Shown here: piece after piece, positions 12,501 to 25,535 of the stretch
How positions within the stretch are numbered: the stretch's first letter is position 1
Layout of the letters: each line of letters opens with the position of its first letter
Notes under the pieces: model-generated
What the model was told of the DNA's origin: nothing
Seen by the model: the letters and a program-made list of their open reading frames with translations, nothing else
Database searches by the model: none
Translations under genes and position numbers: made by a program
NCBI GenBank assembly: GCA_949358305.1
Contig: OX442314.1
Location: 14,563,060 to 14,627,059 of the forward strand
Length of the DNA stretch: 64,000 nt
Reading direction: 5' to 3'
DNA from: Strigamia acuminata
Taxonomy: Eukaryota; Arthropoda; Chilopoda; Geophilomorpha; Linotaeniidae

Positions 12501-15249
12501 ATTTTCATTTTGAATCTGACACTTGTGAGGAGTTCAAAGGGGGAGAAATTGTTGAGGAAAGTTTGAAACTTGTTAAAATGTATTATTGAGTGATGATTAA
12601 GATGAGATACTAGGTCGAATGAGTTGAGTTTTTTTTTATATATGTTTTTTTTATTTATTTTTTTCGTGCTGGCTCCATCCAAGCTTTGCTTTTAGATGCC
12701 GAAACGATAAGAGGCCCTTAAGATTGTGGGAGAAATAAATTCTTATTGATCATGACTTGCATTTTCACGCCTTCGAGCCAAAACGAGTTTGAAAATGCGT
12801 CGTGTACCCCATGCAGAGAAAAGTTTACGTTCCCAAAAAAAAATTTTATTTTATTTTTTTAAATGGAGAAATGTCGGAGATAACAAGGTATGAAGGAAAA
12901 TGTTGTATTCGCGCTTTATGTCACTGCCGACAAGTCGTAATTTAATTTTAATGACAAGTATGTGGTGGATAAAATGTAAATAATTCGTTCGCACATGATT
13001 CAATTGGGATGAATGGAGGAGGAGAAATTCTCCTTTGATCTGGTGCCGCCATTGTGGGTAACAAGTGGGACCAACACCTGGGATGTTGAATTGAATGGAA
13101 CAAAAGAAAGCAGAAGTCGATCGACCATTATGGAATAATAATTAATTAATTTTTGCGTTTTCTCCTTGTTATTTTAGGTGTTTGGTTACTGCATACCGAA
13201 TGGAGATTTCAAAGGAAAAGATGGAGGTGTGGTTGCCATGGTTACCGAGCTGGGAGAACCTTTGGACATCATCAAACTATTGCAGATGTCATGGGAGGAC
13301 CGACTCAGGGTAAGTCAATGGGGAGTCCATTGGGAATGAAGAGGAAATAAGCAAATAAATCAATTTCAGTCGAGCGTACAAATGTGCACAATGTGTGTCC
13401 ATTTTGCAATTTTCCACTATTTTTTCCTCAGGTATATTTTTTGTGTGGAATTTTTGCATTATTTATAAGGAATGGACGTTTTTTTTTTGTTCTTGACACA
13501 ATGGAGGCGGGGACCTGAATTTTATTTAAAAATTTATTCCAATCCACACCTGGTTCTTGTTTTTAGATGAAGAGCAAACACCTGAACTGAACTTTTTTTT
13601 TAACGACTAAAAAATGTTTTGAGGTAGTTTAGATGCGAGGCAAGACAAGCTCATTTTTCTGTTGGTTTTTAAAGTGTGAAGGAACAAAGTTGAAATTGGA
13701 GTCATTTCTATGCGCCAGCCCACTTCATTTGTGCTTGATTTATGGTTGTCAGCTGTTGGCCCTTGTCTGGGCACCCCTGGGTCTGTCTGACGAAAGATGA
13801 ACCCCAAGGGTTCGATTTTGAAGGTCCAACAAAAGTACCCTTGGAATTTTTGTCAAGGAAAATGTGTTAAATAAAAGTTTGGCTGTGCGATGAAAATTAT
13901 AATGAGTCGTTAGTTATCGCTGCTGCAAATCGCTTGTGGCCCCTTTTGTGCGAGGTTAATTTTTTTTCTCGCAGCTTCTGAGCAGGTGAAAAGAAATGAT
14001 ACGTCTGACTGACTCTTCAGCTTTATTATTTATAGTAACATTTATCAGAAGTGAATTACACAATAAGCCTTTGTCCATCGGGTTTGATTTAGATGACTCG
14101 GAGTGACATTTTTACTAGTTGCTGGAGCGTGACATTTAACATGGTAAAATAATATCTTGGCTCAAAGTGCTCAGGAAACGATGATATTACTTATTTTTAC
14201 AATCTGACAACACTTCACGACTCGATGAAATAAAACGGTCGTTTTGGGAGGGGCATTTAATTGGTCATAATTAATTGTTTTGTCATATTTGCCCCACCCG
14301 AAATTCTCTAGATTTTTTTATTTTTTATTATTTTGTTTGTTTTGGCATTGATTTTTAATTTTTTTTAATTTTTTTTAATTAGATATGTCTGGGAGTTGCA
14401 CGTTTGCTTTATTATTTGGCGAATTCACCACTAGGATCTCTCGCCATGAACGATTTTCGCCGGCAACAATTCGTTTTGGTGAAAGGTGAATTGAAATTAT
14501 CCGATGTCGACGATGTGAGTGTCAACGAACCGTCTTGTCCGTCTGGGAAAGAAGCATGTGACATATCACTATTAAATGGAAATTTAACACTGTCGGTGAA
14601 GTGCGTTCAAGGTGTTTGTCGAGGACACAACGAAAAACTCAACATAGTCAAAGCTGGACGTCATTTTACGACATTTCTGTTACCGCACGGAGCGCCCACT
14701 CAACTCCGACCACTTGTGGATGAGATTGTTCGCGCTTACAACACTGTTTCTTGGGATTCCAAGAAAATTCTTGCGACGACCGAAGATCTGGTGCAAATGT
14801 ATGTTAGTGGGAAATATTTGAAGAAGGACCGACAATTAAATTACAAAAACGAAAGTATGAACTTTGTTTGAAATAGATTTTTGAAGAAAAAAGTTTAATA
14901 TTTTGCTATTTTATTTCAGAATATCGTCAATTTAATTTCAGTGATTTACCCGGTCATTTTGATTATCGGTGTCAATTATCACTGTCTGGAAATGGGTGTA
15001 CTTTGTCTGTGTTCGACATCCAAGAAGCTAAAGATATTTGCTCTCGAGATGCTGATTGCAAGGCGTTTGTTGTTACCAATCAAACAACTTGGACAGGTAA
15101 GAAAATAAATGAAGTTTGGTGTTGTAAATCTTTTAATCTAATATGGTGATTGCTTTCTAGGAAGAAAATTAGTTCACTTTAAAAGTGATTTTTCGCATAC
15201 TCCTGTCTGGAATTCCGAGACAACGTTATTTTTGAAAGACACTGTATAA
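6579..15249 (+). CDS. PKDCC: Extracellular tyrosine-protein kinase PKDCC (VLK) homologue
   Basis: Five exons (6579-7151, 13178-13309, 14383-14854, 14920-15096, 15161-15249) give 480 aa, close to the vertebrate protein. A short N-terminus is followed by a hydrophobic signal-anchor ([18 protein letters not shown]). The kinase-like domain shows a beta-3 lysine in LLAVKVV, the C-helix region [16 protein letters not shown], then [53 protein letters not shown] and a DFG-like DVDD. The cysteine-rich tail contains [18 protein letters not shown], a PKDCC hallmark. The family acts in the secretory pathway and phosphorylates secreted and matrix proteins on tyrosine. Translation could also start at the internal ATG at 6633, just before the anchor. 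Poly(A) signal at 15335-15340. Introns 1 (6 kb) and 2 (1.1 kb) are far larger than the local norm. Confidence 0.92.
7152..13177 (+). other. First intron of PKDCC
   Basis: Donor GTTTGC at 7152 and acceptor TTTTAG at 13177 bracket about 6 kb. It contains a 20-bp minisatellite (about 8095-8480), many A/T homopolymer runs, and several moderately GC-rich islands (8930-9330, 9540-9730, 10680-11330, 11940-12300) that carry antisense or sense open frames of 60-180 codons. None of those frames resembles a protein I recognise and the antisense ones are rich in low-complexity residues, so I do not call genes. The GC-rich islands are candidates for intronic regulatory elements. Confidence 0.6.
8095..8480. 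repeat. 20-bp minisatellite inside PKDCC intron 1
   Basis: About 18 tandem units of roughly 20 bp. The 5' units read like TTTTTCTGGTAAAACTGGAA (19-21 bp), the 3' units like TTTTTCTGGGTAAATTGGAA (a regular 20 bp). Degenerate relatives with 'GAAATTTTTCAAATAAAAT' extend to about 8600, and a few decayed units lie before 8095. Because 20 is not a multiple of 3, one strand reads open in rotating frames and produces an artificial repetitive 72-codon frame on the minus strand at 8269-8487. Confidence 0.95.
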
Positions 15250-16151
15250 AACAAACCAAAAGGAAATTTTTGTGGACTTGAATGTAATTTAATTTATGAA
15301 TTGTACATACTGTGTATGTGTTAATAATGGCAGCAATAAAAAAGTATTGAAAATTGAATTAATTATGATTTCACGCAGAAAATTAGCTAAATTTTGTTTA
15401 CAAAACTACCACGAGAATGTCCCCGTTCTTGCGATGTCATCCAACTGAAGAAATAACTAATTACGTCATAGATTTTGACAGGATGAACCGGGTGAACCCC
15501 GGGAAATGGTCACCATTGATACAGCTGACAAGTGAGCAGCCCGTAATCGTTATCTCGTTGAAGTCCGTTTTCGAGACATCATTTTGGACCGAGTAAGGTG
15601 AGTGATAACTTTTATCAACTCGTAACATTTAGTAAGAATATATAGTTAACAAAATCATTAAAGATAAGTTTAATGTTTGACACAACGTCTAAAAATTGTT
15701 TTTGATTGGTTGCTAAGAAATAGAATACGTAAAACATAAAAAAAAAATTCACGTTATTTTTTATTTTGATTTTAAATTTATACGAAGAAAAAGAAAAACC
15801 AACACAACTAAAAAAAGCAAATTAATAGATAAAAGTTTTAAAGAGTCTTTCTTTTATATATAATACAATATTAGTTCGTAAAAGTGATATAATCGTGTTT
15901 TGGAAGAACAAATTTTGGTGACTAGTCATAAAATGTACACTTGGTCATGGAAGGCAGCTTTTAGTTGAGAACAACTGCAACAGGGCAACGTAAAATATCT
16001 CGAAATAACTAGTCACCCGTATATATATAAACTACTATCAAGCAAAAAATTAAATATCTGCATATTTCAAATATTTCATTGCATAGTTCAAAACGCAACA
16101 GCAACAATACAGACTAAATGATCTTTGATGATCTTACAACATAACAGTCAA
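15250..16151. other. Convergent 3' regions of PKDCC and SIPA1L
   Basis: PKDCC ends at 15249 with its poly(A) signal at 15335-15340. The rest, up to the SIPA1L stop at 16152, is AT-rich and has no frame that resembles a protein. It presumably holds the SIPA1L 3' UTR on the minus strand. Nothing else is seen. Confidence 0.6.
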
Positions 16152-19100
16152 CTACTGCTGACGATCAATCGTTTGGAAGAACCATTCCGTAAATCGCCGT
16201 AACTGAGCAGCTGCAGTTTCCGATTCCTCTTGTAATCGGAAATTCTTCTGTCGAAGAGAATTAACCTCGGATTCCAACGCTTCCTTAAAATGTCGTTCTC
16301 GTTTCAGTTCTTGTTCCAATAGCTGCACACGGGCTTCTAATTCACGCATTTTGTGTGTATTTGACACAGCTGTAGCTCTAAAAAAAATTATCATCTTTCC
16401 AGTGAGTCGTCTTTAAAAAGAATGCATTACAACTCACTTCGTCCCCGGTGGCGTCTCCAATCCCAAGCGATCCGTAACTTCGGTTATCCACGTTCCAGGT
16501 TTGGAGGATTTGCTTTGTAATGGAACACCAACAACCTGCATGGCTTTAGTGGCAGTATTCACTAGACTCGGCCAATCGATATCTTTGGATTCTGGAAGTG
16601 GAAGCATGTTTTCCGGTTTAGCGGCCGCAGATTTCAGTTTGGAACCAACTGCATTGTTGTGAACACGGGGTGATAACCTAGCACGTGAAAACAAAATGCG
16701 ATTTTGAATACATTTTGTAATTAATTAATTATTGTCTAAATAACCTCTCTTCTTTGGACAATTTGTTTTCACTTGGTGCTGGAGATGATGATGATGTTGT
16801 CGAAATGACGGTCGCTGGCCTCGCTATGGTGAAAATAACGTCGGCGTCATTGTTGTTCTCTGCCGTTACAAATGTCGCAGTACGAACGCTGTTTTGACTG
16901 CCACTACTGCTACTTAGATTTTCTCTGGACGACATTTTGGATGGAGGAGGAGCCGGGGGTGGTGATAAACGAGTACGATTGCAATTTTCATCCCTCGACT
17001 GAATTTGAAAAAGAAAAAAAATTATATTTTATTAGAAAAATTAACATTTGACAAAAAATAACGCTTACTTTGTTGTCGTCGTGCGTATTAATTAAATCAG
17101 GATTGATCAATTTGAGCAAATCTTCTTGGAATGTACTGCTAGTTTGACCGCTATTTCTATTTATTTGATGATGTTGTTGATGTTGGTGATGATGCCGACT
17201 ATTTGCAACCGACCGTAACTTGATATCGCTCATGTCATTCCTTGAAAGAACGAAAACCAATTTGATTGTTAATCATTTACTTACATATACGACGAGTAAA
17301 TAAGGGCATCTAACCTTACTCCAGTCCGTGGACTGTGTGTTCGACTACTGCTTGAGCTGCCACTGCCTCCCCAACCGCCATCGACGGGCCATCGCCGTCG
17401 ACTGCGCGGAGAAAGACTATTACTACTTCCAGACTGCTCGTCTTCGCTCCTCGCCCCGTGAAACCGATCGCTCGAACTGTCCGAATGTCCATCGCTAATC
17501 ACAATTGCGGGAGATGCCAGCACACCCGATTTTTTATCCGAATTCAGTTGCTGATTCGAGCCTCGAAGGGAGTTAAGCCTATCGTGTTGCACGTAATCAC
17601 AAGTTTGGTATCCTATGCTCGCGTAATCGTGGTAATTCGACGATAACTGTTCGGATTCTCGGTTTTGTATGTGTTGATGTTGCGCCGAATAATTAGCGGG
17701 GTAGTCTTGAGGTAGTCGCTTGGTTTTTACGTGCGAAAAGGCGCTGTGCGAAGTGGGGACGAGTCGGGCGGGAAGAGGCGGTGGGACCGGTTCTTGATGA
17801 ATATCTGGTTGAACGTCGTTTCTCGTTTCTGCATCAACAATTTCACTAACATCATACCACTTCTCCTCACTCGACTGGCTCGAGCTGCTATTTATCTCAC
17901 GTGCACTTCCAAACCGTTGTTCGACAACTGTCGACCGAGTGCTGCTTCCGCTGTAACCGGAGCTTGTTGTAGAATATGCACTTGATTCTGTATATCTACG
18001 TCGAAAATAAAAAATTTATATTTCTCGTTTTCGACGTATTATCAAATTCTATCTTACTTTGGAACTTTTATTTGACTCTGGGCTATTTGCTGCCGATTTT
18101 TTACTCGAGAAACGAGTTCGGTGCCCGGCTCAAAGTTTCTGTTGACGTTTTCGTAGTCGGAAATCGTACTGCTGCTCATGAGGTACGAACATGAGTGCAA
18201 ACAGCATCCCCTTGAAATATTAAAAGTACAATTAAGTACAATTGAAGAAAATGTGTTTCAACTTGAATTTACCTTCTCGGAGTGCCATCCGGAAATGGAG
18301 GTATGACAGTAATTGTAACCGTTAAGGAAGTCTTAAGTAAATCCACCATTTGATCGTGCGTCATAGCAGATACGACGACTTTACAGATCTAAGAGATAAG
18401 ATAGGTGAGTGTTAACGCTTGAAAACAATGAATTTATGTATTATGTATTTACTTCGACCAGTCGACTGCCTTGTCTAACGCCAGCTTGCCATGCAAATCC
18501 ATAATTTTCTACTTCGGTTATCGTCCCATCTTGCTGCACATGAAAACCCAGCTGCCCTATATTATTCCTCTTCAATGCGAATTCTTGCGTCTAAAATAAT
18601 AATAATAAATTTAAATTTAAATCAAATCGGTAACAAAATCCGTTTGCTTACCTCACAACCTTGCGAAATACAACATAATCGACTAACAATCTCCTGAATT
18701 TCATCGACATCAGGGTCCCGGCTGCGTATAACGATACATTCTCCTTGATGGTAATAGATTTTCAGACTGCAATGAAATTAAACGTTTTATTCGTTTAATT
18801 AACTCAGAAAATTAAATCCCATTTAATCGCAATGCTCGCCTGTTAGTGTGAGACGACCATCCCAATATGCTGGTCACTGGACACACAAATACCGGCTCGC
18901 GACTGTTTTCTTCTATCAAAATAAGCGTGTCGCCAGAAATCCCCAGAAAACAATTTATGACGCGTGCTTGACCATAATCTTCGACCTTTAAATAAGAAAA
19001 AAACGAAATTTAAGTTGAAAAATGGTAAATTATTCAACGAAACAATAATGTTTTTACGTGAATATTCCACACAATTGCTCCTTTAATGTAACAATCCGGT

Positions 19101-22100
19101 ATAAACCTCGCTCTTGGTTTTTCTTTTTTGCGCACACCGAACGACAAAGCTAAACGAAATTAATTATTGAATTAAAAAACACAACAAAACATTATTTTAC
19201 ACAATTAAATAATTTACAAAATTTTGATCCAACTTCTAAAGTTGTATTCGTGATATGATTTGTCGCCAAATCCTTGAGATATTCCTGCCTCGTTCTGGTC
19301 GCCATAGTTGCAAACTTTTCCGACTTGTGAGCTGCGTTTTCTGCATTGATAACTTGAAATAAAAAATAAACAACAAATTTTAAAGCTTATCATACACGCT
19401 GATAATGAAGTAAATGTTTACTTTTAGCTAATAAGAAGTCGGCAAAAGCCTTTGATTTTGGAAAGATTGCATCTTCTGGAATTGGCGGTCCAAAGGCTTG
19501 AACATCCCTCGATCTGCTCACGTTCACTCTGAAATACAAAATCGTTACGTAACAAATGACAATTGACAATTTCGTCACGTTAATTTACTTATAATGAGTT
19601 TTGTCCGTACACGGTTGAATGGCTCGGATGACTATGAACACATGCTGAAACTGAGACCGAATATTCTTCGGTGTAAAGGGACGTGCATCTGGTTCTTGGA
19701 ACACAATGGTTACTATATCGTTGCCGATGTGACGTTTCCTGAGTAACTATTTATCAAAGAAAAAAAAATAACGTACAACCCCTTAAAAAATTGCTAATAA
19801 CTTTCAACTAACTTGTTGTCGATTATTCGCACTATAAGGCAATAAAGAAGACACGTGGAACATAATTTCACAGTCTTGGAATGCGGCATAAACTGAATAT
19901 AAACCTGTAGAATCAGCTGAAAATCCAAAAAAAATAAAATTGTAAAGCAAATAATAATAATAATAATAATAATACGGTAATTTAATTTACTTTTATTATC
20001 CAATTGTGCTCTGTACTTATCAAAACCTTTCAAGCGAACCCGTTGACCTAACATGTCGAGAAATTCATCAAAAGCAGGTCCGGAGTGTTCTAGTTCAAAG
20101 AAAAAAGAAAAGAAAAAATTGTCATTTGTTTACAAACAATGTGCACTGATAGCGATAACAATTTACCATTGTTATACATTTCTTCCTCGGTAGCTTGACC
20201 TGCTTTACAATACATGATTCCAACTTTGTACGTGTTAGTGACCTTATAAATAAAAATATCCAATTAAATTACTGCTAATCTATAGTAATTCTTTATTTTT
20301 ACTCCTTGTTGATCTAATTTAATAAGTTGTTCTTCGGTTCGTGGCACCAGCATTCCCAAACGAAGGCACGGAAGTTGAAGTTCCGGTGCCACATAATCCA
20401 GCATTTCTTTAATCGGAATTCCTCTGCTGCTGTTGGGCTTCAAACTCGGAATCGCATCCTCGAGAACACTTCCACGAAGTGTCATCAACTGGAAACAAAC
20501 ATCAAATTTAACGAAACCAAATTGTAAACAAGGATTTCCATTTCCACAGTTATTCATTTAATATAAACATAGAAATGAGGTCAGCCATCCTCTTCGACAG
20601 GAAAAAAAAGTGAAATTGCATAATCCCATCATTACCTCACTCGTTCTGATGATAAGACGATAACGGTATTGTGAGAAACACTCCTTTCCCGTTGTTGAAT
20701 TACTACTATCTTCAATCTTTTCACGCATAATACTGACGGCCACAGGTCCCAGATTTTCATCGATGCCGAACCAATTTTGATGTTCTACATTATAAAAAAT
20801 CAATTAATTTCAACATAAAAATATGCGTAAAATCAACGTACCTTTTCCCGAAAAATATTTCCTGTAATAAGTAACACCTCGATCGACATTTTCAATCTGT
20901 AGCGAATGAGTTTCGTACGGACAATTCCACTTTTTCCAATAATAATCCGCCGCTCCCTCCAGAACCGATATCCCACAAACGATGGCGGGTTTGTAAAAAT
21001 GATTGGAAAAAGACTTCAAACCGTCTTCAGCTTGTACCCTCGGACTTTTACTCGTGGCTCTAGTCAAACTAATCACTCTTTCCTCTTCTCCACCCAACTC
21101 GTTTCGAAAAAATGGACAGCTGAGCACCAAATCGTTGTTGCGTCCATCCCCTGCGTCGCTTTCTTCGGTGCGGACATCTTCGGCACTGCCGTGAGGAGTC
21201 GTACGGTTCGACATGGACGCGGCCGAGGCTCCAGTGGTGGTGTTCCGCCTCTTGTTCAAAATGGCCCTCAGTCTGCCCGCGTAGGCTAAATTGGCGGTTA
21301 CGCTTTGCAGGTCGTAGTGCGCGAACGCCTTTCGCCTCAATTTCTCCTCCAATTTCGTATCGGCGTCGAGCGAATTATCGGATCCTTTGCTGACAGTCTC
21401 GGCCGTCGCGTCCGATTTCGTGCCCCGTAATTTACGAAACAGCGACGGTTCGTTGTTGGTGGAAGATTTAATCTTGCTAGGTTTGGCTTTTTCTTTCGTT
21501 TCCCACAATTTCGGAAATTTCGATTTGGTTTTGGGACTCGAAGCGCCTTCCAGCGCGTCGGATCCGTTAACTAAGGCATTGGAAGCGTTTTGAGTGGACG
21601 GAGTGCAGTCGATCCGACCGCGGAGGTAGTCGGCTATTTTGGCCGGCCCGGGACTTCGTTGGTCCGGGTTATCGGTACGGAAATCACGCAACATGGCGAA
21701 GAAACTCTCCCCGCTCGTGCTGATCATGTCGATGGACGACGCGCTGCCGTACTCCCGTCGCAAACCGGCGGCGGTTTTGTCGTCCAGAGTTTCGTCCAAG
21801 TCCAAGCTGCTGTTGCTGCGATAAAGTCCGCCGGACGTTCTTGGCGGTGTTGCGTGAACGTGGCTGCCGTCGTCCCACACCCATCTGTTGCTGCGCTCGC
21901 TCTGGGAGCGTTGAGGACTCATTTTGTTTTGATTATGCACATTCCTCTGCGGCTGATTTCTGGAAACCGAATGATGTTCGTTGTAGGAAGACCGAAAATC
22001 GGAAGATATTCCCAGTTTGTAAGGTCCGCGAGGTGGGGTATTAAGCACGGTGCCATTCATTTTGATCTTATGAATGTTGTTGTTGATGTTTTCATTGATC

Positions 22101-22180
22101 ACGCCCGGATTATGATGAGAATTGGTTTGGTTGGGGCATACAACTTCCTCCATACCAAAACCCACAACATGAATCACCAT
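16152..22180 (-). CDS. SIPA1L: SIPA1-like Rap GTPase-activating protein (SIPA1L/SPAR family)
   Basis: Twenty coding exons from 22180 down to 16152 join to 1562 codons (1561 aa). The ATG at 22180 has an in-frame TGA in its own leader exon. The order is: a Ser-rich N-terminal region; a conserved block with [20 protein letters not shown]; the RapGAP domain over exons 2-7 ([55 protein letters not shown]); a PDZ domain (exons 12-14, [20 protein letters not shown]); and a C-terminal coiled coil ([20 protein letters not shown]). The Asn of HIGND corresponds to the catalytic 'asparagine thumb' of RapGAPs, so the enzyme should turn off Rap1/Rap2 at junctions or synapses. Large disordered Ser-rich stretches and a His/Gln run lie between the PDZ and the coiled coil. 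The intron after 18840 uses a GC donor. Confidence 0.95.
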
Positions 22181-22240
22181 GAGGGAGCAGAAATCTCTTC
22201 AAGTGACAATCCACATTATACATTTCTTAATTTCTTCAAT

Positions 22241-25200
22241 CTGAAATAAATAAAAATAAATATAAATAAATAAATATAAAAATATTTTTAAAAAAAATAA
22301 AAAATGTAAACAAATATTTGTAAAAAAAGTAAAAAATTGAAAAATGAATGCTATGTGGAATGTTGTCACCCAATAAAGAATGTTGTCTCCCCTCGAGGAT
22401 CTTTTTACACCCTCCTCGTGCAAGATGCAGTCTCCTGGCACAGTTTAGTGAGTGGGATGCGCATCTGCAGGCGATGACATAATCGCACCGCAGACAAAGA
22501 AGAATCTTAATCTTACCCTGAACAAATTGAGTAGATTACGCTTTTCAGGAAAGAAAGAGCTCGAAGAAGGGGAAAAAAAGTCTAACCTTAGGTCATAACT
22601 CGGTAAAGTTCAACATCCCACTCAATGGATGCTCTAATTACCACGCGAAATAATTAATACGTTTCAGTCACTCTTTTGCACACAGGAGAATGCATCCAAG
22701 TTCACTTCCTTGTGCTTTTTATGCGCAAAAACATGCCATAATTCACGTTTTAAATTCTCTCTTCGTACGACTTGCAAATACAATCGTAGGAAGCAATTTG
22801 TCTCATTTTATCAAGACAAGTTTAGTGGTGCATCAAGATCAGGATGTCACGTATTGAAAAAAATGCATAAAAATAAATTGAAAAATGTAATCAAACTTCC
22901 TTTTCCACTGCCCTTCTTATTCATCAATCAACATCAAGATTATCTTGTTTTTTTGTGTTGTTGTTGAAATAGCAACAACACTACTGTTGTTTTATTTGTA
23001 TTTTTTTTTTTTTTTTAAATAAAAAAAATTGACTTGTGGTTTGTGACCTGGCCAAGTTCGCACAGACTAATCATGATAATCTCGACGCATAAAAAGGATT
23101 TTTTTTTCCTTTTTATTTTTCGAATTTAAAATGACAATAACTGGTAAAGTTGCTCTCAGCTATCATCCTCTCTATATAAAGAGGTTTATTTGAATGGAAG
23201 CAAGTTGAACGAACCATAAAAATGAACTGATAAATGAAATAATTTTGAATCTTCTTTTGACAAAATGCCAGAATATTTAACCACGTGATTTGTAAAACGT
23301 TTGAAATGAAAACAAAAACAAAAAAAAGAAACGTATTTTCTAAATTTAAAACCTAATTTAAAAAAAAAAACAACGAAAATGGAGCGCAATTTTAAAATTT
23401 AAAAACAAAAAGCAAAACATCTGCCGATTTAAAACTTCACGAACCCACCTTAAGTTCAAGGACAGCAGATTAGTAAGTTAGAAAACTTCTCACGGAAATA
23501 TCTATCGCGCCACACCTCAAATTTAAAAATTTTCAACCAAAAAATTATCCGGTCACGTATTCCACATTATTCTAGAAGAAAAAAAAAGAAACAAAAATAA
23601 AAGTGAGCGAATCCTATAAAAATTAAACGTTAAACGAGCAAAACATTACACGTTCTTGACTGTAACACGACTACTTACGTTTTATTTGACCATCGAGTCA
23701 ACATCCAGACTCGTACACTTGTGTATCACAACAATAAAGAAATAATAAAAAGCTCGGTTTCCTCCTTCGAGTAGCAGTTGACTACATTTGAATGCGAGAA
23801 AAGAGGCTCGTGTTGGAGGCAGAAGCAGCACATGTTCAACAGACTGGGACAAAAAATCTAATCTCCAAACGGGTCTCAGGGAAATAAATGGGGCACTAGA
23901 AATAAGTGAGAGTATTAAGTGATGAGAAAGTCACTAATTAGATGAAGCAGTTGCCAAAATAGAATGGGGAAGGGACCTCTCAACATCTGTTTTCAAAATA
24001 ACTTTTAACACGTTTCATCTTTTTCTTTCTTTTTCTCTCTATGCTCTATTTCATAAAGATTGTGTTGTCAATCACAATCCACAATTGACAATTATAATTA
24101 AGGGCAGCATTCACATTGGATAATATGTTGATTTCAGTGAGTCATTCGAGCGACAGGTAAAGTAATCATCGAGGAAGGAGTGTAGCACAGATGTTTGCCA
24201 ATTTGAAAATCAAATGATTCACAACGGAATAAATTTTTATTTTTAATTTTTCGAAACGGATGGAAAAATTAAAAATAAATTTTTTAAAAAAACAAAAAAA
24301 AAACACATCATCACCACACCCAATGAATATTGTAGCGAAATGAAGCACGCCTAATGTTTCCAGAGTGATGAGCAAAATGAAATCATGTTTACAGTTCACA
24401 GTATGGTGCTGGGGTGTGCACCCCTAAAGTGCCACTCCCATAATACTGTGCAGTGCCAGTGTCCAAGCAGCCAAGCCTATTCAACTGATTCCACCCAAGC
24501 ATAATTCCCTTATAGCGCCATCATCACAGTCCGCAGAACACGAACACAACACCCAACTCTTGAATTCACCTTGCAAAATACGAAATAAATTCGACTAAAT
24601 TAATTCAAAGTTTTATTTCTCGTCGACAGGTTGTGGGACAATAATAATAATAATAATATACGACAAAAATGCTTATATGGTCACTCAACTGCTGCTGATT
24701 TCCATTCAGACAGGTCACGACTGTCTAATTTTAAACTAATTTCAATCAGTCACATGTTCAACTTGTTACCTTTTCCCTTAGAATTTTTTTTTATTATTTG
24801 TAATAAAAATCGAAAATTTTTAACGTCTCGAAAGAAAAGTAAAAAAAAAATTAAATTAATATTTTTTATTTATTTATATATATTTTTTTATATAGATGTA
24901 TTGTTTGTAGAAGTTCTAGGTTATCATAAAAAGAAGTGTGTTTTTGATTGCATGGTCAGTCAAGGGTAAACGAAGTGTCATTATTTGGTAAGTGCAAAAT
25001 GTGGGATCAAAATGTAAAGTTGTGGCTCGAGCTTCACCATTTGTGGATGCTGGATGTTGTTGTTGTTAGTTGGGTGTGTTCCCAACTAACACATGGTTAG
25101 TTTTAGTATTTGTGTAGCGAGTCTTTTTTCTTGGGTTGTATTTGGAAAAAAATCGGTGATTTACTATGTGTTTTGAGATTTGGAAAAAAAGTTTTAATAA

Positions 25201-25535
25201 CTTGTTTCGAGTTGAGTGTCGATGGTAGAAAAAAGTTGTTTTCCCAAGCAGAAAGTAAAGAAGGAACTTGAACTTACCAAAATAAATAATTATTTCTTCT
25301 CTTAATCTCTCTGTATCATTGTTATATATCGAGGAAAGGCAATCGAGGGGGCGTATGTATTCTATTCACGCAAATCTGGCAGCATTCAGCAACACGGCAC
25401 ACAATAAAGTAAAAACATTAGGCACAGACCGTCAGCGCAATTTTAGTTTCACAAATTCGTCACTTGGCGGCATTTTAGTTCGTTTATCAGATACATGCTC
25501 CCTCACGCGAGCCGGTTTGAAATCATCTTAAAGCG
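22241..25535. other. SIPA1L 5' leader intron and upstream DNA, shared with the IARS2-like promoter
   Basis: The SIPA1L start exon has an acceptor on the minus strand near 22241, so at least one non-coding leader exon lies upstream; I could not place it. The stretch is AT-rich with (AAT)n microsatellite at about 24640-24660 and GT- and T-rich tracts. Open frames in it are short and unlike known proteins. The divergent IARS2-like gene starts at 25536. Confidence 0.5.

Noticed and set aside
19950-19975. (ATA)n/(AAT)n microsatellites here and near 24640 as candidate functional repeats
   Set aside because: Short simple repeats in an intron and in intergenic DNA, expected in AT-rich DNA; no further structure seen.
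21590-22249. Plus-strand 219-codon open frame
   Set aside because: It is the antisense shadow of the long, GC-richer SIPA1L first coding exon, which has clear protein similarity.
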